In this document: positions 26,594-34,959 of the stretch, piece by piece
Layout of the letters: each line of letters opens with the position of its first letter
Position numbering within the stretch: position 1 is the first letter of the stretch
DNA from: Paraburkholderia acidicola
Lineage (GTDB): Bacteria; Pseudomonadota; Gammaproteobacteria; Burkholderiales; Burkholderiaceae
Length of the DNA: 64,000 nucleotides
Direction: 5' to 3'
Assembly (NCBI RefSeq): GCF_002362315.1
Contig: NZ_MTZV01000006.1
Span: 2,790,001-2,854,000, forward strand
Program-made: the position numbers and the translations under genes
The notes under the pieces: model-generated
What the model was told of the DNA's origin: nothing
The model's input: the letters and a program-made list of their open reading frames with translations, nothing else
Database searches by the model: none

Positions 26594-27205
26594 TTAGCGC
26601 GTCGCAATAGCCGCAGCCGCACCGGCCATCACCGTTGCGCTCGTACGGTTAGCGATCTTCACCGCACGGCGGCTCGTCAGCAGCTTGCGGGCGCGGCTGG
26701 CAAGGACTGCCCACGTGAAGTCGATCATCACCAGCACCGCCAGCATCGTCAGCGTCAGTTCGAGCCACGCGACGACACCGACGTGAGAGAGATCGATGAT
26801 CGTCGGCAGCAGGGCGAGGTAGAAGACCATGATCTTCGGGTTGCCGAGCGACACCGCTAATCCAGCGACAAACATTCGCCACGCAGACTGACCACGCGGC
26901 AACGCGTCTGGCTGGACGTCGGTGGGCGCGAACCACATCTTCCACGCGAGGAACAGCAGGTAAACGACACCGGCGAACTTCACCACGGTAAACACCAGCG
27001 CGAAAGTGTGCGCGATCACCGCTAGACCGGTGACCGCGCAGGTCAGCCAGAGCGTTTCGCCGAGCCACATCGCAACGAGGAACGGCAGCACGTCGCGCAG
27101 GCTGGTGGTCAGCACACGCGTAACCAGCGCGGCGATGTTAGGACCGGGTGAACCGGCGGCGATGGTCAACGCGAGCGCGAAGACGAGCAGACCGGAAAGC
27201 GCCAT
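26594..27205 (-). CDS. LysE/RhtB-family exporter
   Basis: A 203-residue inner-membrane amino-acid exporter with six predicted helices. Family markers are AAGSPGPNIAALVTRVLTTS near residues 16-36 and LAVSLGNPKIMVFYLALLP in the middle. AGGAG precedes the start. It sits 64 bp downstream of a DedA gene on the same strand and converges with the ROK kinase (a weak 6-bp hairpin GCCGTG/CACGGC overlaps the kinase stop). The exported solute is unknown. Confidence 0.88.
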   Translation of the reverse strand: MALSGLLVFALALTIAAGSPGPNIAALVTRVLTTSLRDVLPFLVAMWLGETLWLTCAVTGLAVIAHTFALVFTVVKFAGVVYLLFLAWKMWFAPTDVQPDALPRGQSAWRMFVAGLAVSLGNPKIMVFYLALLPTIIDLSHVGVVAWLELTLTMLAVLVMIDFTWAVLASRARKLLTSRRAVKIANRTSATVMAGAAAAIATR

Positions 27206-27269
27206 GAAGTGTCTCCTTGTTGGTCAGATAGGGACGGTGACCAGTCACGAAATCGCGACGTAGGTAGTA

Positions 27270-27908
27270 TCAGACTCGCTGCCGATTCTTCGTAAAGAAA
27301 CGCCACAGCGCACTGACAAGCAGCGAACCGACGCCAAACGCAACACCCAGCAGCACGATCGAACTCATATGATCGCGCACCAGCGGCACATTGCCGAACA
27401 GATAGCCGGCCGCAACCAGTGAGCCGATCCACAGCGCGGCGCCTGCCGAGACATATGACGAGAATCGCGCGAACGTCATCCGCGATACACCCGCGACGAA
27501 CGGCGCAAACGTGCGGACGACAGCGATAAACGGTGACGCGAGAAACGTTAGACCGCCACGCGCTTCATAGAACGAATGCGCCTTGCGCAATGCGTTCTTG
27601 TCGATCCAGCGCGCATTCGAGGTGTACACAGTTTCGCCGACCGCACGGCCGATCGCATAGCAAACGATGCTGCCGGCCACCGTCGCCACGAACAGCACTG
27701 GCGTGACGATCCATACATTGAGCGCGCCAGTCGCGGCGAATGCACCGCAGATGAAAATCAGCGGATCGCCAGGCAGAAAGAAGAGCGGCAGCAGGCCGAT
27801 TTCGACGAAGACGATAGCGAACAGCATGGCGTAGACGGCTGTGCCGTATTGCTCGATCAGGCTGCCGAGGTTGCGGTCGAAGTGCAGGACAAGTTGCAAC
27901 AGATGCAT
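27270..27908 (-). CDS. DedA-family membrane protein
   Basis: 212 residues of the DedA/VTT superfamily, inner membrane, implicated in undecaprenyl-phosphate or phospholipid recycling and envelope homeostasis. Key motifs are visible: GLLPLFFLPGDPLIFICGAFAA (the conserved E..GLP...PGE-like loop, here PGDP), SIVCYAIGRAVGE, and FIAVVRTFAPFVAGVSRM with the conserved R..P..AG. GGGG lies upstream of the start. It probably forms an operon with the LysE-type exporter downstream. Confidence 0.87.
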   Translation of the reverse strand: MHLLQLVLHFDRNLGSLIEQYGTAVYAMLFAIVFVEIGLLPLFFLPGDPLIFICGAFAATGALNVWIVTPVLFVATVAGSIVCYAIGRAVGETVYTSNARWIDKNALRKAHSFYEARGGLTFLASPFIAVVRTFAPFVAGVSRMTFARFSSYVSAGAALWIGSLVAAGYLFGNVPLVRDHMSSIVLLGVAFGVGSLLVSALWRFFTKNRQRV

Positions 27909-28086
27909 GAGGTTTTCCCCGGAGCGGGGTCTGTCGGTTCGGGTACGTGCAGTGTAGTCCTCGTCTTGCCCGCAGGGTAGGTCTGCGGATCATGATGGTG
28001 CTGTACGGCGGCTGCCTGTTGCCTGATAGCTGCTGGCAATGTCACCATGCGGTCCCGTACACCTTGAAGCCATGCTTTACCACGTC

Positions 28087-28656
28087 ATGTCCCAACCCAC
28101 AGCGCACGCCGTCGAATTCCGCCTCGCCCGTCATGACGATATCGAGCCGATCCGCGCGATCGAACAGGCCGCGGGCAGGCGCTTTGCGCAAGTGAACATG
28201 GCGCACCTGGCGGACCGCCCACCCGCATCGGCTGCCAATATCAGGCAGCGAATCGATGCGGTGACGATCGTAGTGGCTGTCGATGCGAACGGACGATGTG
28301 TCGGTTTCGCGGCGTTCGAGTGGCTTGCCGGTGAGCTTGCCGATCATGGCGACGCGACCCGCATCTACCTCGCCGAACTCGATGTGTTGCCTTCACACGC
28401 GGGGCAGCGGATTGGAGCAGCGTTGATCGATTGGGTCGCGCAGTTCGCGCACGGGCAGGGCGCCACTCAACTGATGCTGTCGACGTTTCGTGAGGTGCCG
28501 TGGAATGCGCCGTACTACCGCAAGCTTGGATTCCGCACGATCGACGACGCGCAACTGGACGCAGCGTTGCTCGCCATCCGTGATGAACACATTGGCCGCG
28601 GGCTCGACGAATCGCAACGCGTCTTCATGTACCGCACGATTGTGGCTCCGCAATGA
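28087..28656 (+). CDS. GNAT-family N-acetyltransferase
   Basis: 189 residues, with EFRLARHDDIEPIRAIEQAAGRRF at the N-terminus, VGFAAFEWLAGE in the central sheet, LDVLPSHAGQRIGAALIDWV carrying the acetyl-CoA loop, and NAPYYRKLGFR as the C-terminal motif. The ATG at 28087 was chosen from three close candidates on alignment length, without a clear ribosome site. A strong terminator follows immediately. The substrate is unknown. Confidence 0.82.
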   Translation: MSQPTAHAVEFRLARHDDIEPIRAIEQAAGRRFAQVNMAHLADRPPASAANIRQRIDAVTIVVAVDANGRCVGFAAFEWLAGELADHGDATRIYLAELDVLPSHAGQRIGAALIDWVAQFAHGQGATQLMLSTFREVPWNAPYYRKLGFRTIDDAQLDAALLAIRDEHIGRGLDESQRVFMYRTIVAPQ

Positions 28657-28660
28657 CTAA

Positions 28661-28700
28661 CGGCGGTTGCGACCGGGACGAATTCCGGTCACAACCGCCG
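28661..28700. terminator. Bidirectional terminator
   Basis: The 16-bp arms CGGCGGTTGCGACCGG and CCGGTCACAACCGCCG differ at one position (a G-U pair in the minus-strand RNA) and enclose an 8-base loop. The hairpin lies between the convergent GNAT and Old Yellow Enzyme genes. Confidence 0.75.
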
Positions 28701-28737
28701 CCGTGTAGCGCAGCCGGTTGTTAAAAACGTCGCCCGA

Positions 28738-29799
28738 TCAGGCCGTCGGTTCCAGCGCCGGATAGTCGGTGTAGCCCACTTCGCCTTCCGCATAGAACGT
28801 AGCCGGATTCGGCGTGTTCAGCGGTGCATCGAATTCGAAACGGCGCGGCAGATCCGGGTTCGCGATGAACAGCTTGCCCCACGCAATCGCGTCGGCATCG
28901 CCGGCATCGATTGCGTGCTGCGCGCTGTCCTTCGTGAACTTTTCGTTCGCGATGTACGGGCCGCCGAACGCTTTCTTCAGCAGCGGGCCAATGCGATCGT
29001 CACCGACCGCTTCGCGCGCGGCGATGAACGCGATCTTGCGCTTGCCGAGTTCGCGTGCCACGTAGCCGAAGGTGGCTGCGCGATCGGAGTCGCCCATCGT
29101 GTGCGAATCGCCGCGCGGTGCGAGGTGCACGCCGACGCGATCGGCGCCCCACACATCGATGGCTGCATCGGTGACTTCGAGCAGCAGGCGGGCGCGGTTT
29201 TCGATCGAGCCACCGTATTCGTCGGTGCGCAGGTTCGTGCTGTCCTGCAGGAACTGGTCGAGCAGATAGCCGTTTGCGCCGTGTACCTGGACGCCGTCGA
29301 AGCCCGCGGCCTTCGCGTTCTCGGCACCCTTGCGGTAAGCCGCGACGATACCGGGGATCTCGGACAGATCGAGCGCACGCGGTGTCACGAATGGTCGCTC
29401 CGGACGCACGAGGCTCACGTGGCCTTGAGCCGCAATCGCGCTCGGTGCGACCGGCAGTTCGCCGTTCAGGAAGATCGGGTCGGAGATGCGGCCCACGTGC
29501 CACAGCTGCAGGAAGATCAGGCCGCCGGCGGCATGCACGGCTTCGGTGACGAGCTTCCAGCCTTCGACCTGTTCTTGCGACCAGATGCCCGGCGTTGCGG
29601 CATAGCCGACGCCTTGCGGTGTCACGGCGGTGGCTTCGCTGAGAATCAGGCCCGCCGATGCGCGTTCGGCGTAGTAACGCGCCATCAATGCATTGGGCAC
29701 GCGGACATCGCCGGCGCGCTGACGGGTCAGCGGGGCCATGATGATGCGGTTCGGCAGTGTGAGATCGCCAATCTTGAGCGGATCGAAAAGTGTCGGCAT
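28738..29799 (-). CDS. nemA: Old Yellow Enzyme-type alkene reductase
   Basis: A 353-residue FMN-dependent NAD(P)H ene-reductase that reduces activated alkenes, quinones and nitro-compounds in the cytosol. The TIM-barrel motifs are complete: PLTRQRAG, FLQLWHVGR, and substrate-binding VHGANGYLLDQFLQDSTN with His173, Asn176 and Tyr178, then DEYGGSIENRARLLLE and IAWGKLFIANPDLPRR. Its length matches NemA/XenA-like enzymes. An ArsR-type regulator lies 84 bp upstream on the same strand, so regulator and reductase may be co-transcribed in response to electrophiles. Confidence 0.9.
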   Translation of the reverse strand: MPTLFDPLKIGDLTLPNRIIMAPLTRQRAGDVRVPNALMARYYAERASAGLILSEATAVTPQGVGYAATPGIWSQEQVEGWKLVTEAVHAAGGLIFLQLWHVGRISDPIFLNGELPVAPSAIAAQGHVSLVRPERPFVTPRALDLSEIPGIVAAYRKGAENAKAAGFDGVQVHGANGYLLDQFLQDSTNLRTDEYGGSIENRARLLLEVTDAAIDVWGADRVGVHLAPRGDSHTMGDSDRAATFGYVARELGKRKIAFIAAREAVGDDRIGPLLKKAFGGPYIANEKFTKDSAQHAIDAGDADAIAWGKLFIANPDLPRRFEFDAPLNTPNPATFYAEGEVGYTDYPALEPTA

Positions 29800-29883
29800 A
29801 ACAGTTCACCTATGCTGGCGGGCCAGAGGCCCGCGGCTATCAGAACAACGTAATGGAAGAAAGCGGTACAGACCGCTTGCGTA

Positions 29884-30189
29884 TCAAAGATCCGCGTTCA
29901 TGTGCTGGAGAAACGCTTCGATGACGGGCTCGTTGCGCTTGAAGAACGCCCACTGACCGACGCGTTTCGACGTGATCAGTCCGGCGCGCTGCAGGGTGGC
30001 CAGATGCGCCGAGACCGTCGATTGCGACAACCTGCAGCGCTCGTCGATCTGGCCCGCGCACACGCCCTTCTCAAGCGGGAATTCCTGATCGGCGAAATAC
30101 TTACGCGGCTCCCGCAACCACACGAGGATCTCGCGCCGCATCGGGTTGGCGAGTGCCTTGTGAATCGCGTCGATGTCGATCGTCGTCAT
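29884..30189 (-). CDS. ArsR-family transcriptional regulator
   Basis: 101 residues. The winged HTH reads LANPMRREILVWLREP then QSTVSAHLATLQRAGLI. Two cysteines, Cys44 and Cys51 (GVCAGQIDERCRLS), lie just before the recognition helix and could be a thiol switch for metals or electrophiles. The gene is upstream of the ene-reductase on the same strand. It is divergent from the bufferin operon, with a 26-bp inverted repeat in the shared promoter region at 30267-30292. Confidence 0.87.
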   Translation of the reverse strand: MTTIDIDAIHKALANPMRREILVWLREPRKYFADQEFPLEKGVCAGQIDERCRLSQSTVSAHLATLQRAGLITSKRVGQWAFFKRNEPVIEAFLQHMNADL

Positions 30190-30266
30190 CGCTTCGTGTC
30201 GAGTCCATGAACAGCGGGCAGATCCGGTGCCGGTTGCATCGAATTCTGCATCGCTACGGAACGAAT

Positions 30267-30292
30267 CATATATCGGAATTTAACGATATGTG
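30267..30292. promoter_or_regulatory. Candidate operator between ArsR and bufferin genes
   Basis: The arms CATATATCG (30267-30275) and CGATATGTG (30284-30292) match at 8 of 9 positions with an 8-bp spacer in an AT-rich segment. The size and ATA-rich arms suit an ArsR/SmtB dimer. The 243-bp divergent region also has a CGAAA/TTTCG repeat at 30335-30348. Confidence 0.5.
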
Positions 30293-30432
30293 TAAAGGCA
30301 CTACCGACGATGGGGGTGATAGGTATCGGCCAGTCGAAAAAAATTTCGTGCCCCCTGTCATTAATCCCCAGTGACCCACGACTTAGCATCCGTATCCACC
30401 ACGGGTACCCACTCAATCACTGGAGAAATGTA

Positions 30433-30744
30433 ATGTCCACGAAAACCAATGTCGCTTCCGCCCTGCTCATCAGTGCTGTTGCAAGCCTGCTCACTTCGGT
30501 CGCGCATGCTGCGCCGCTTACGAAGGCCGAAGAAAGCGCCGCCATCGCCGCGCACAAGGAGAAGTGTTTCGGCATCGCCCTGAAAGGGCAGAACGACTGC
30601 GCCGCGGGTCCCGGCACGACGTGCCAGGGGACGTCCACGGTCGACTTCCAGGGGAACTCGTGGAAGTTCGTTCAGGGCGGCACCTGCACGAGCATCGAAG
30701 TGCCGGGCGGCGGCCATGGCTCGGTTACCGCGCTGAAGTCCTGA
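30433..30744 (+). CDS. bufA: Bufferin-type DUF2282 RiPP precursor
   Basis: A 103-residue ribosomally made peptide precursor of the BufA1/HvfA type. A Sec signal peptide ends at AHA26, then a short linker leads to the DUF2282 core with exactly four cysteines: Cys45 (KEKCFGIALKGQNDC), Cys56, Cys64 and Cys85 (GGTCTS). In characterised relatives the DUF692 oxidase converts core cysteines to thiooxazole-type heterocycles, and the mature exported product binds copper. GGAGA precedes the ATG. It is the first gene of a four-gene operon. The chemistry here is inferred from family and context. Confidence 0.88.
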   Translation: MSTKTNVASALLISAVASLLTSVAHAAPLTKAEESAAIAAHKEKCFGIALKGQNDCAAGPGTTCQGTSTVDFQGNSWKFVQGGTCTSIEVPGGGHGSVTALKS

Positions 30745-30782
30745 TCCGCATCACGACAACGACGAGACGAATGGGAGCGGCC

Positions 30783-31706
30783 ATGAACGACGCCAGACCG
30801 GCTACGGCCATCGATGAGCGGGGTCGCTCCCGTCGCGACGTATCTCATGTCGAGGTACTCGCGGGCACCAGTTTCAAGCATCAGCATCTGCCTGCGATTC
30901 TTGCGGACGGACTGACACGTGGGTTTTTCGAAGTACACGCGGAAAACTATATGGGTGCCGGTGGACCGCCTCATCGAGCGTTGTCGGCGATCCGCGAGCG
31001 CTATCCGCTGTCCATTCACGGTGTGTGCATGTCGATCGGCGGCCCCGGCGCGCTGGACCGGGAGCATCTCGAGCGCTTTCGCGATCTGGTGGCACGCTAC
31101 GAGCCTGCGCTTGTGTCCGAACATCTCGCGTGGTCGTCACACGGCGGGGCGTTCTTTAACGATCTTCTGCCTTTGCCCTACACGAAGGATACGTTGCAGC
31201 GTGTGTGCGAACACATCACCCAGGTTCAGGATGCGATCAAACGTCCGATCCTCCTGGAAAATCCATCGACCTACGTCGCGTTCGCATCATCGACGATGAG
31301 CGAAACCGATTTCATCCGCGCAGTCACTCGACATACCGGCTGCGGTCTGCTGCTGGACCTCAATAACGTTTTCGTCTCGGCGGTCAATCACGGTTTTTCG
31401 CCCGAGAGCTACCTCGCTGAATTTCCGCTTGAACGGGTCGGCGAAATGCATCTCGCCGGACATGATGAACAACGCGATGACGACAACGCACCGTTACTCA
31501 TCGACAGTCACGACCGTGCGGTTGCCGAACCGGTATGGGATCTGTATCGCAGTGTCGTGTCGCGAGTCGGTCCCGTGCCAACCCTGATCGAATGGGACAG
31601 CAACCTTCCCGACTGGCCGGTGTTGAGGGCTCAGGCATTCGCGGCCCGGCGAATCATGGAAGAACCCACGCACGCGTTCGCGCCGGAGGTTAGCAATGCA
31701 GCCTGA
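30783..31706 (+). CDS. bufB: DUF692 multinuclear non-haem iron oxidase (BufB/MbnB-like)
   Basis: A 307-residue TIM-barrel MNIO enzyme, the likely modifier of the upstream precursor. Conserved acidic and His metal-site motifs are intact: FFEVHAENYMG, SIHGVCMSIG (His79), VSEHLAW (Glu113, His114), ILLENPSTY, LLLDLNNVFVSAVNHG, MHLAGH, LLIDSHDRAV and TLIEWDSNLPDW. The ATG at 30783 with GGGAG upstream is preferred to one 12 bases earlier. It overlaps the partner gene by 11 bp, suggesting coupled translation. It is cytosolic and acts before export of the peptide. Confidence 0.92.
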   Translation: MNDARPATAIDERGRSRRDVSHVEVLAGTSFKHQHLPAILADGLTRGFFEVHAENYMGAGGPPHRALSAIRERYPLSIHGVCMSIGGPGALDREHLERFRDLVARYEPALVSEHLAWSSHGGAFFNDLLPLPYTKDTLQRVCEHITQVQDAIKRPILLENPSTYVAFASSTMSETDFIRAVTRHTGCGLLLDLNNVFVSAVNHGFSPESYLAEFPLERVGEMHLAGHDEQRDDDNAPLLIDSHDRAVAEPVWDLYRSVVSRVGPVPTLIEWDSNLPDWPVLRAQAFAARRIMEEPTHAFAPEVSNAA

Positions 31707-32490
31707 CCATCACGCCTACGAACACGATTACGCCGCAGCGTTCGCACCGGGTTTAACAGACCCAACGCGTGCGGTGCCGGACGATGTCGCTCACGCGTCC
31801 GGCAAAACGGTAGTCAAGCGCTACAACGTCTATCGCAACAACGTCACCGTGAGTCTGATCGACGCACTCGCTGCTATTTATCCCGCTGTTCAGCGTATTA
31901 CCGGCGTCGATTTCTTCAGAGCGATGGCGCGCTTTCATATCCGCGCAACGTTGCCCACTTCCGCGCTGCTCTTCGAGTACGGACGGGATTTTCCCGCGTT
32001 CGTCGAATCCTACGAGTACGCGCGTGAGATGCCGTGGCTTGCCGATACTGCACGCATCGAGCGCGCATGGCTCGATGCGTATCACGCTGCCGATCTACCC
32101 GTGCTGACCGCTGAAGCATTCGCCAGCATCGAGCCGACTTCGCTTGCAACGCTGCGTTTAATTGCTCACCCCGCGACGCGGATTGTGCGATCGCGCTATC
32201 CGGCCGTCGCGATCTTTGCAATGAACCGGACCGAGAGTCCCGATGGTTTCGTTACACCGCTTCGCTCAAGCGATGCCGAAGATGCGCTCATCACGCGGCC
32301 AGAAGATGACGTGACGGTTTCGCGCCTGCCACCCGGCGGCGCGGCGTTTCTCATCCCGCTGCTCGACGGCGCAACGCTAGGCGAAGCCGTAGCAGCCGCG
32401 TTACAGGAAACCCCTTCCTTCGATCTCCCGGCCAGCCTGGCGGGGATGATCTCAGCCGGCGTGTTTACCGCCGTCCAACATGGAGATTGA
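31696..32490 (+). CDS. bufC: DUF2063 MNIO partner protein (BufC/HvfC-like)
   Basis: 264 residues, with the DUF2063 N-terminal domain (KRYNVYRNNVTVSLIDALAAIYPAVQRITGVDFFRAMARFHI) and a C-terminal region ending in a winged-helix-like segment (VSRLPPGGAAFLIPLLDGATLGEAVAAAL). In characterised systems this protein binds the precursor's signal region and presents it to the oxidase. It overlaps bufB by 11 bp and is followed by a DoxX gene whose start is beside its stop. Domain databases sometimes label it a putative DNA-binding domain; context makes RiPP partner the better call. Confidence 0.9.
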   Translation: MQPDHHAYEHDYAAAFAPGLTDPTRAVPDDVAHASGKTVVKRYNVYRNNVTVSLIDALAAIYPAVQRITGVDFFRAMARFHIRATLPTSALLFEYGRDFPAFVESYEYAREMPWLADTARIERAWLDAYHAADLPVLTAEAFASIEPTSLATLRLIAHPATRIVRSRYPAVAIFAMNRTESPDGFVTPLRSSDAEDALITRPEDDVTVSRLPPGGAAFLIPLLDGATLGEAVAAALQETPSFDLPASLAGMISAGVFTAVQHGD

Positions 32491-32495
32491 TCAAG

Positions 32496-32999
32496 ATGTC
32501 GACCCCACAGAATCTGAAATTTCCCATTCCGGACGTACTCGCGTCCGCGGTCTGCGCAGTGAACCGATTGATCCAGCGGCTTGCGCAACCGTGGCTCGTT
32601 CAACTGGTGCTGCGCCTCGCGCTCGCGGTGCCTTTCTGGAAATCGGGCATCCTCAAATGGCACGGCTTCCTTCAACTCAGCGATACCGCAATCGATCTGT
32701 TCACGCAGGAGTTTCAGTTGCATCTGCCAGGCGGTCCCTATCCGTTTCCGGCGCCGGCTGTCGTGGCGTTTCTTTCCGCCTGCGGTGAGGTGACGTTCCC
32801 CGTGCTGCTCGTGCTCGGCTTCGGCACGCGGTTCGCTGCGGCCGGCCTGATCCTGATGACATGCATCATCGAACTGACCGTGCCAGATGGCTGGCCAATC
32901 CACCTGACCTGGGTCGCGATGGCACTGGCGATTGCGGCCTGGGGGCCGGGGCGCGTATCGATTGATTATCTGCTGGGTGACCGGAGCGCGAGGTGGTGA
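32496..32999 (+). CDS. DoxX-family membrane protein of the bufferin operon
   Basis: A 167-residue protein with four hydrophobic helices and the DoxX pattern: LVLRLALAVPFWKSGILKWHGFLQL, then PAVVAFLSACGEVTFPVLLVLGFGTRFAAAGL. The ATG at 32496 has GGAGA ten bases upstream; a TTG at 32487 is less likely. DoxX proteins commonly end DUF2282/DUF692/DUF2063 operons (often called BufD) and may serve in redox or transfer steps at the inner membrane, but the role is unproved. Confidence 0.85.
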   Translation: MSTPQNLKFPIPDVLASAVCAVNRLIQRLAQPWLVQLVLRLALAVPFWKSGILKWHGFLQLSDTAIDLFTQEFQLHLPGGPYPFPAPAVVAFLSACGEVTFPVLLVLGFGTRFAAAGLILMTCIIELTVPDGWPIHLTWVAMALAIAAWGPGRVSIDYLLGDRSARW

Positions 33000-33044
33000 G
33001 TTTGAAATATCGCGTGGCGTTAGCAGGCAGCGGTACGAAAGACA

Positions 33045-33872
33045 TCACCCCTGCGCAGCAAGCACCCTGATCTGCTTCGCGATCTCACTGTCGAGCGGGT
33101 TGTAGACGAGCATGCCCAGGTCCGGTCGACCATCGACGGCAAACGACGAGTATTCCAGTTCGATGGGCCCAAGCTTCGGATGCGACAGACGCTTGATACC
33201 GTCGATATCCGCGTGGCCAATGACCTCGTTGTCCTGCCACAGCGCATCGAATTCCGGGCTCGCGTTACGAAGCTCGTTCACGAGTTCGCCGGCTTCGGAT
33301 ACCAGGCCGGCACGTGCCACATCGGCCCGGAACGAGCCGACCATGAAACGCGCAAGACTTTCCCAATCGTGCTGCTTGGCGCGGATCGCAGGATTGCAGA
33401 ACAGGAAGCGGAGAATATTGCGCTGACCCGGCGGCAGCGTGCCATAGTCGGTGAGCACGATGGCAGCGGCGCGGTTCCAGGCCACGACATCCCAGGTAGC
33501 GGTCTTGATGATGGCCGGACTCGCTTCAAGCGAGTCGAGCAGCCGTTGCAACCGCGGATTGACGCCATCGACCGATTTGTAGCGCACTTCAGGCGGTCGT
33601 CCCAGTCCCAGCATGAACAGGTGCTCGCGCTCCACATCGGTGAGCATCAGCGCGCTGGAGATCCGCTCGAGCACTTCTCCCGACGGTCCACCGCCGCGCC
33701 CTTGCTCGAGCCATGTGTACCAGGTTGGGCTGATATTGGCGCGCTGGGCAACTTCTTCGCGACGCAGCCCTGGCGTGCGTCTACGTCCGGAAAATCCAAA
33801 GCTGGCCGGGTCGAGGCGCGTTCTGCGGCTCCTCAGAAAATCTCCCAGCGATCGAGCGGTATCGACTGACAT
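33045..33872 (-). CDS. XRE-type regulator with MmyB-like ligand domain
   Basis: 275 residues. The N-terminal HTH is LGDFLRSRRTRLDPASFGF then GLRREEVAQRANISPTWYTWLEQGRG. The C-terminal MmyB-like domain (ALMLTDVEREHLFMLGLG, AWNRAAAIVLTDYG, PRDLGMLVYNPLDSE-like segments) binds small hydrophobic ligands in relatives. It is divergent from an SDR gene 100 bp away, the common gene pair in which this regulator represses the reductase. Its ATG overlaps the palindrome at 33872-33890. Confidence 0.87.
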   Translation of the reverse strand: MSVDTARSLGDFLRSRRTRLDPASFGFSGRRRTPGLRREEVAQRANISPTWYTWLEQGRGGGPSGEVLERISSALMLTDVEREHLFMLGLGRPPEVRYKSVDGVNPRLQRLLDSLEASPAIIKTATWDVVAWNRAAAIVLTDYGTLPPGQRNILRFLFCNPAIRAKQHDWESLARFMVGSFRADVARAGLVSEAGELVNELRNASPEFDALWQDNEVIGHADIDGIKRLSHPKLGPIELEYSSFAVDGRPDLGMLVYNPLDSEIAKQIRVLAAQG

Positions 33873-33890
33873 GACTGACCCTGTTAGTCA
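33872..33890. promoter_or_regulatory. Inverted repeat at the regulator start
   Basis: TGACT (33872-33876) and AGTCA (33886-33890) are perfect arms with a 9-bp spacer overlapping the regulator's start codon. A second GACTGAC copy lies just inside the gene (33864-33870). It is a candidate binding site for the MmyB-like protein. Confidence 0.4.
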
Positions 33891-33971
33891 CTTTACTATG
33901 ATGAGATCACTACTTTAACGGGATAACAAACGGGTGAATAGTACGCCGGTGACGACCAAGGAGATCTCATC

Positions 33972-34859
33972 ATGCGTATTTTTCTCACCGGCGCGACCGG
34001 TTTTATCGGCTCGACCCTTGTACCCGAACTCATCAATGCGGGGCATCAGGTAATCGGCGTAACCCGCTCGGATGCGGGTGCACAGGCACTCATCGAAGCG
34101 GGCGCCGAGGTGCATCGCGGCACACTGGAGGATCCCGAGAGCCTGCGTAGCGGCGCCGCGAAAGCGGACGCCGTCATCCACACAGCATTCGATCACGACT
34201 TTTCGCGGTTCGCCGAGAACTGCGAAAAGGACAAGCGCGTCATCGCGGCGCTTGGTTCTGCACTCGCGGGTTCCGATCGTCCGTTGATCATCACTTCGGG
34301 CACCGGCATGGGCAGCGGCGACCACGGCGAACCGGCGACCGAAGATGTGTTCAACACGAGCCATCCCAATCCGCGCATTGCGTCCGAGCTAGCGGGGAAC
34401 GCATTGCTCGATGCGGGTGTGAACGTGTCCGTGGTGCGACTGCCGCAGGTTCACAATCCATTCAAGCAAGGGCTCATCTCACCGCTCATCGCGATTACGC
34501 GTGAGAAAGGCGTTGTAGCTTATGTCGGTGACGGTAGTAATCGCTGGCCGGCGGGTCATCTCTCCGATGTCGTGCGTCTGTACCGGCTCGCCGTGGAGAA
34601 GCGTGAACGCGGTGCGCGTTATCACGCAGTCGGCGAAGAAGGGATCAGTGCCCGTGAAATTGCCGAGGCGCTTGGCCGCGGTCTGAAGCTCCCGGTCGTA
34701 TCGATTGCTCCGGAAGAAGCGCAGGCGCATTTTGGCTGGATGGCGATATTCGTCGGTCTGGACATGCCGGCTTCGAGTGCGCTCACGCAAGCGCGGTTGG
34801 GCTGGAAGCCGACGGGGCCGACGCTGATCGCCGATCTCGATGAGGCGCGCTACGTTTAG
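33972..34859 (+). CDS. NAD-dependent epimerase/dehydratase-like SDR
   Basis: A 295-residue extended/atypical SDR. The Rossmann motif FLTGATGFIGSTLVPEL is at residues 4-20, GVTRSDAGAQAL follows, and AVIHTAFDHDFSRF corresponds to the fourth strand. ITSGTGMGSGDHGE carries the Ser; a classical YxxxK is not obvious. AAGGAG precedes the ATG. It is probably controlled by the divergent MmyB-like regulator. Homologues are widespread among plasmid-like and stress-induced reductases; the substrate is unknown. Confidence 0.86.
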   Translation: MRIFLTGATGFIGSTLVPELINAGHQVIGVTRSDAGAQALIEAGAEVHRGTLEDPESLRSGAAKADAVIHTAFDHDFSRFAENCEKDKRVIAALGSALAGSDRPLIITSGTGMGSGDHGEPATEDVFNTSHPNPRIASELAGNALLDAGVNVSVVRLPQVHNPFKQGLISPLIAITREKGVVAYVGDGSNRWPAGHLSDVVRLYRLAVEKRERGARYHAVGEEGISAREIAEALGRGLKLPVVSIAPEEAQAHFGWMAIFVGLDMPASSALTQARLGWKPTGPTLIADLDEARYV

Positions 34860-34895
34860 TCGCTTTTGCCGGTCCCGTGCGGTTGCGAGGTATTC

Positions 34896-34942
34896 CAGGC
34901 TACCGGCCAGCGATTGATAGTCGCCCGCCGGCCGGTAGCCTG
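34896..34942. terminator. Bidirectional terminator
   Basis: The perfect 13-bp arms CAGGCTACCGGCC (34896-34908) and GGCCGGTAGCCTG (34930-34942) lie between the SDR stop (34859) and the convergent GH18 stop (34960). The loop is 21 bases. Confidence 0.75.
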
Positions 34943-34959
34943 ACCGATGCATTCCCTTG

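Noticed and set aside
30433..32999. Methanobactin biosynthesis as the reading of the DUF692 operon
   Set aside because: The precursor is a DUF2282 protein with a Sec signal and the partner is DUF2063, not MbnA and MbnC; the bufferin/HvfABC type fits.
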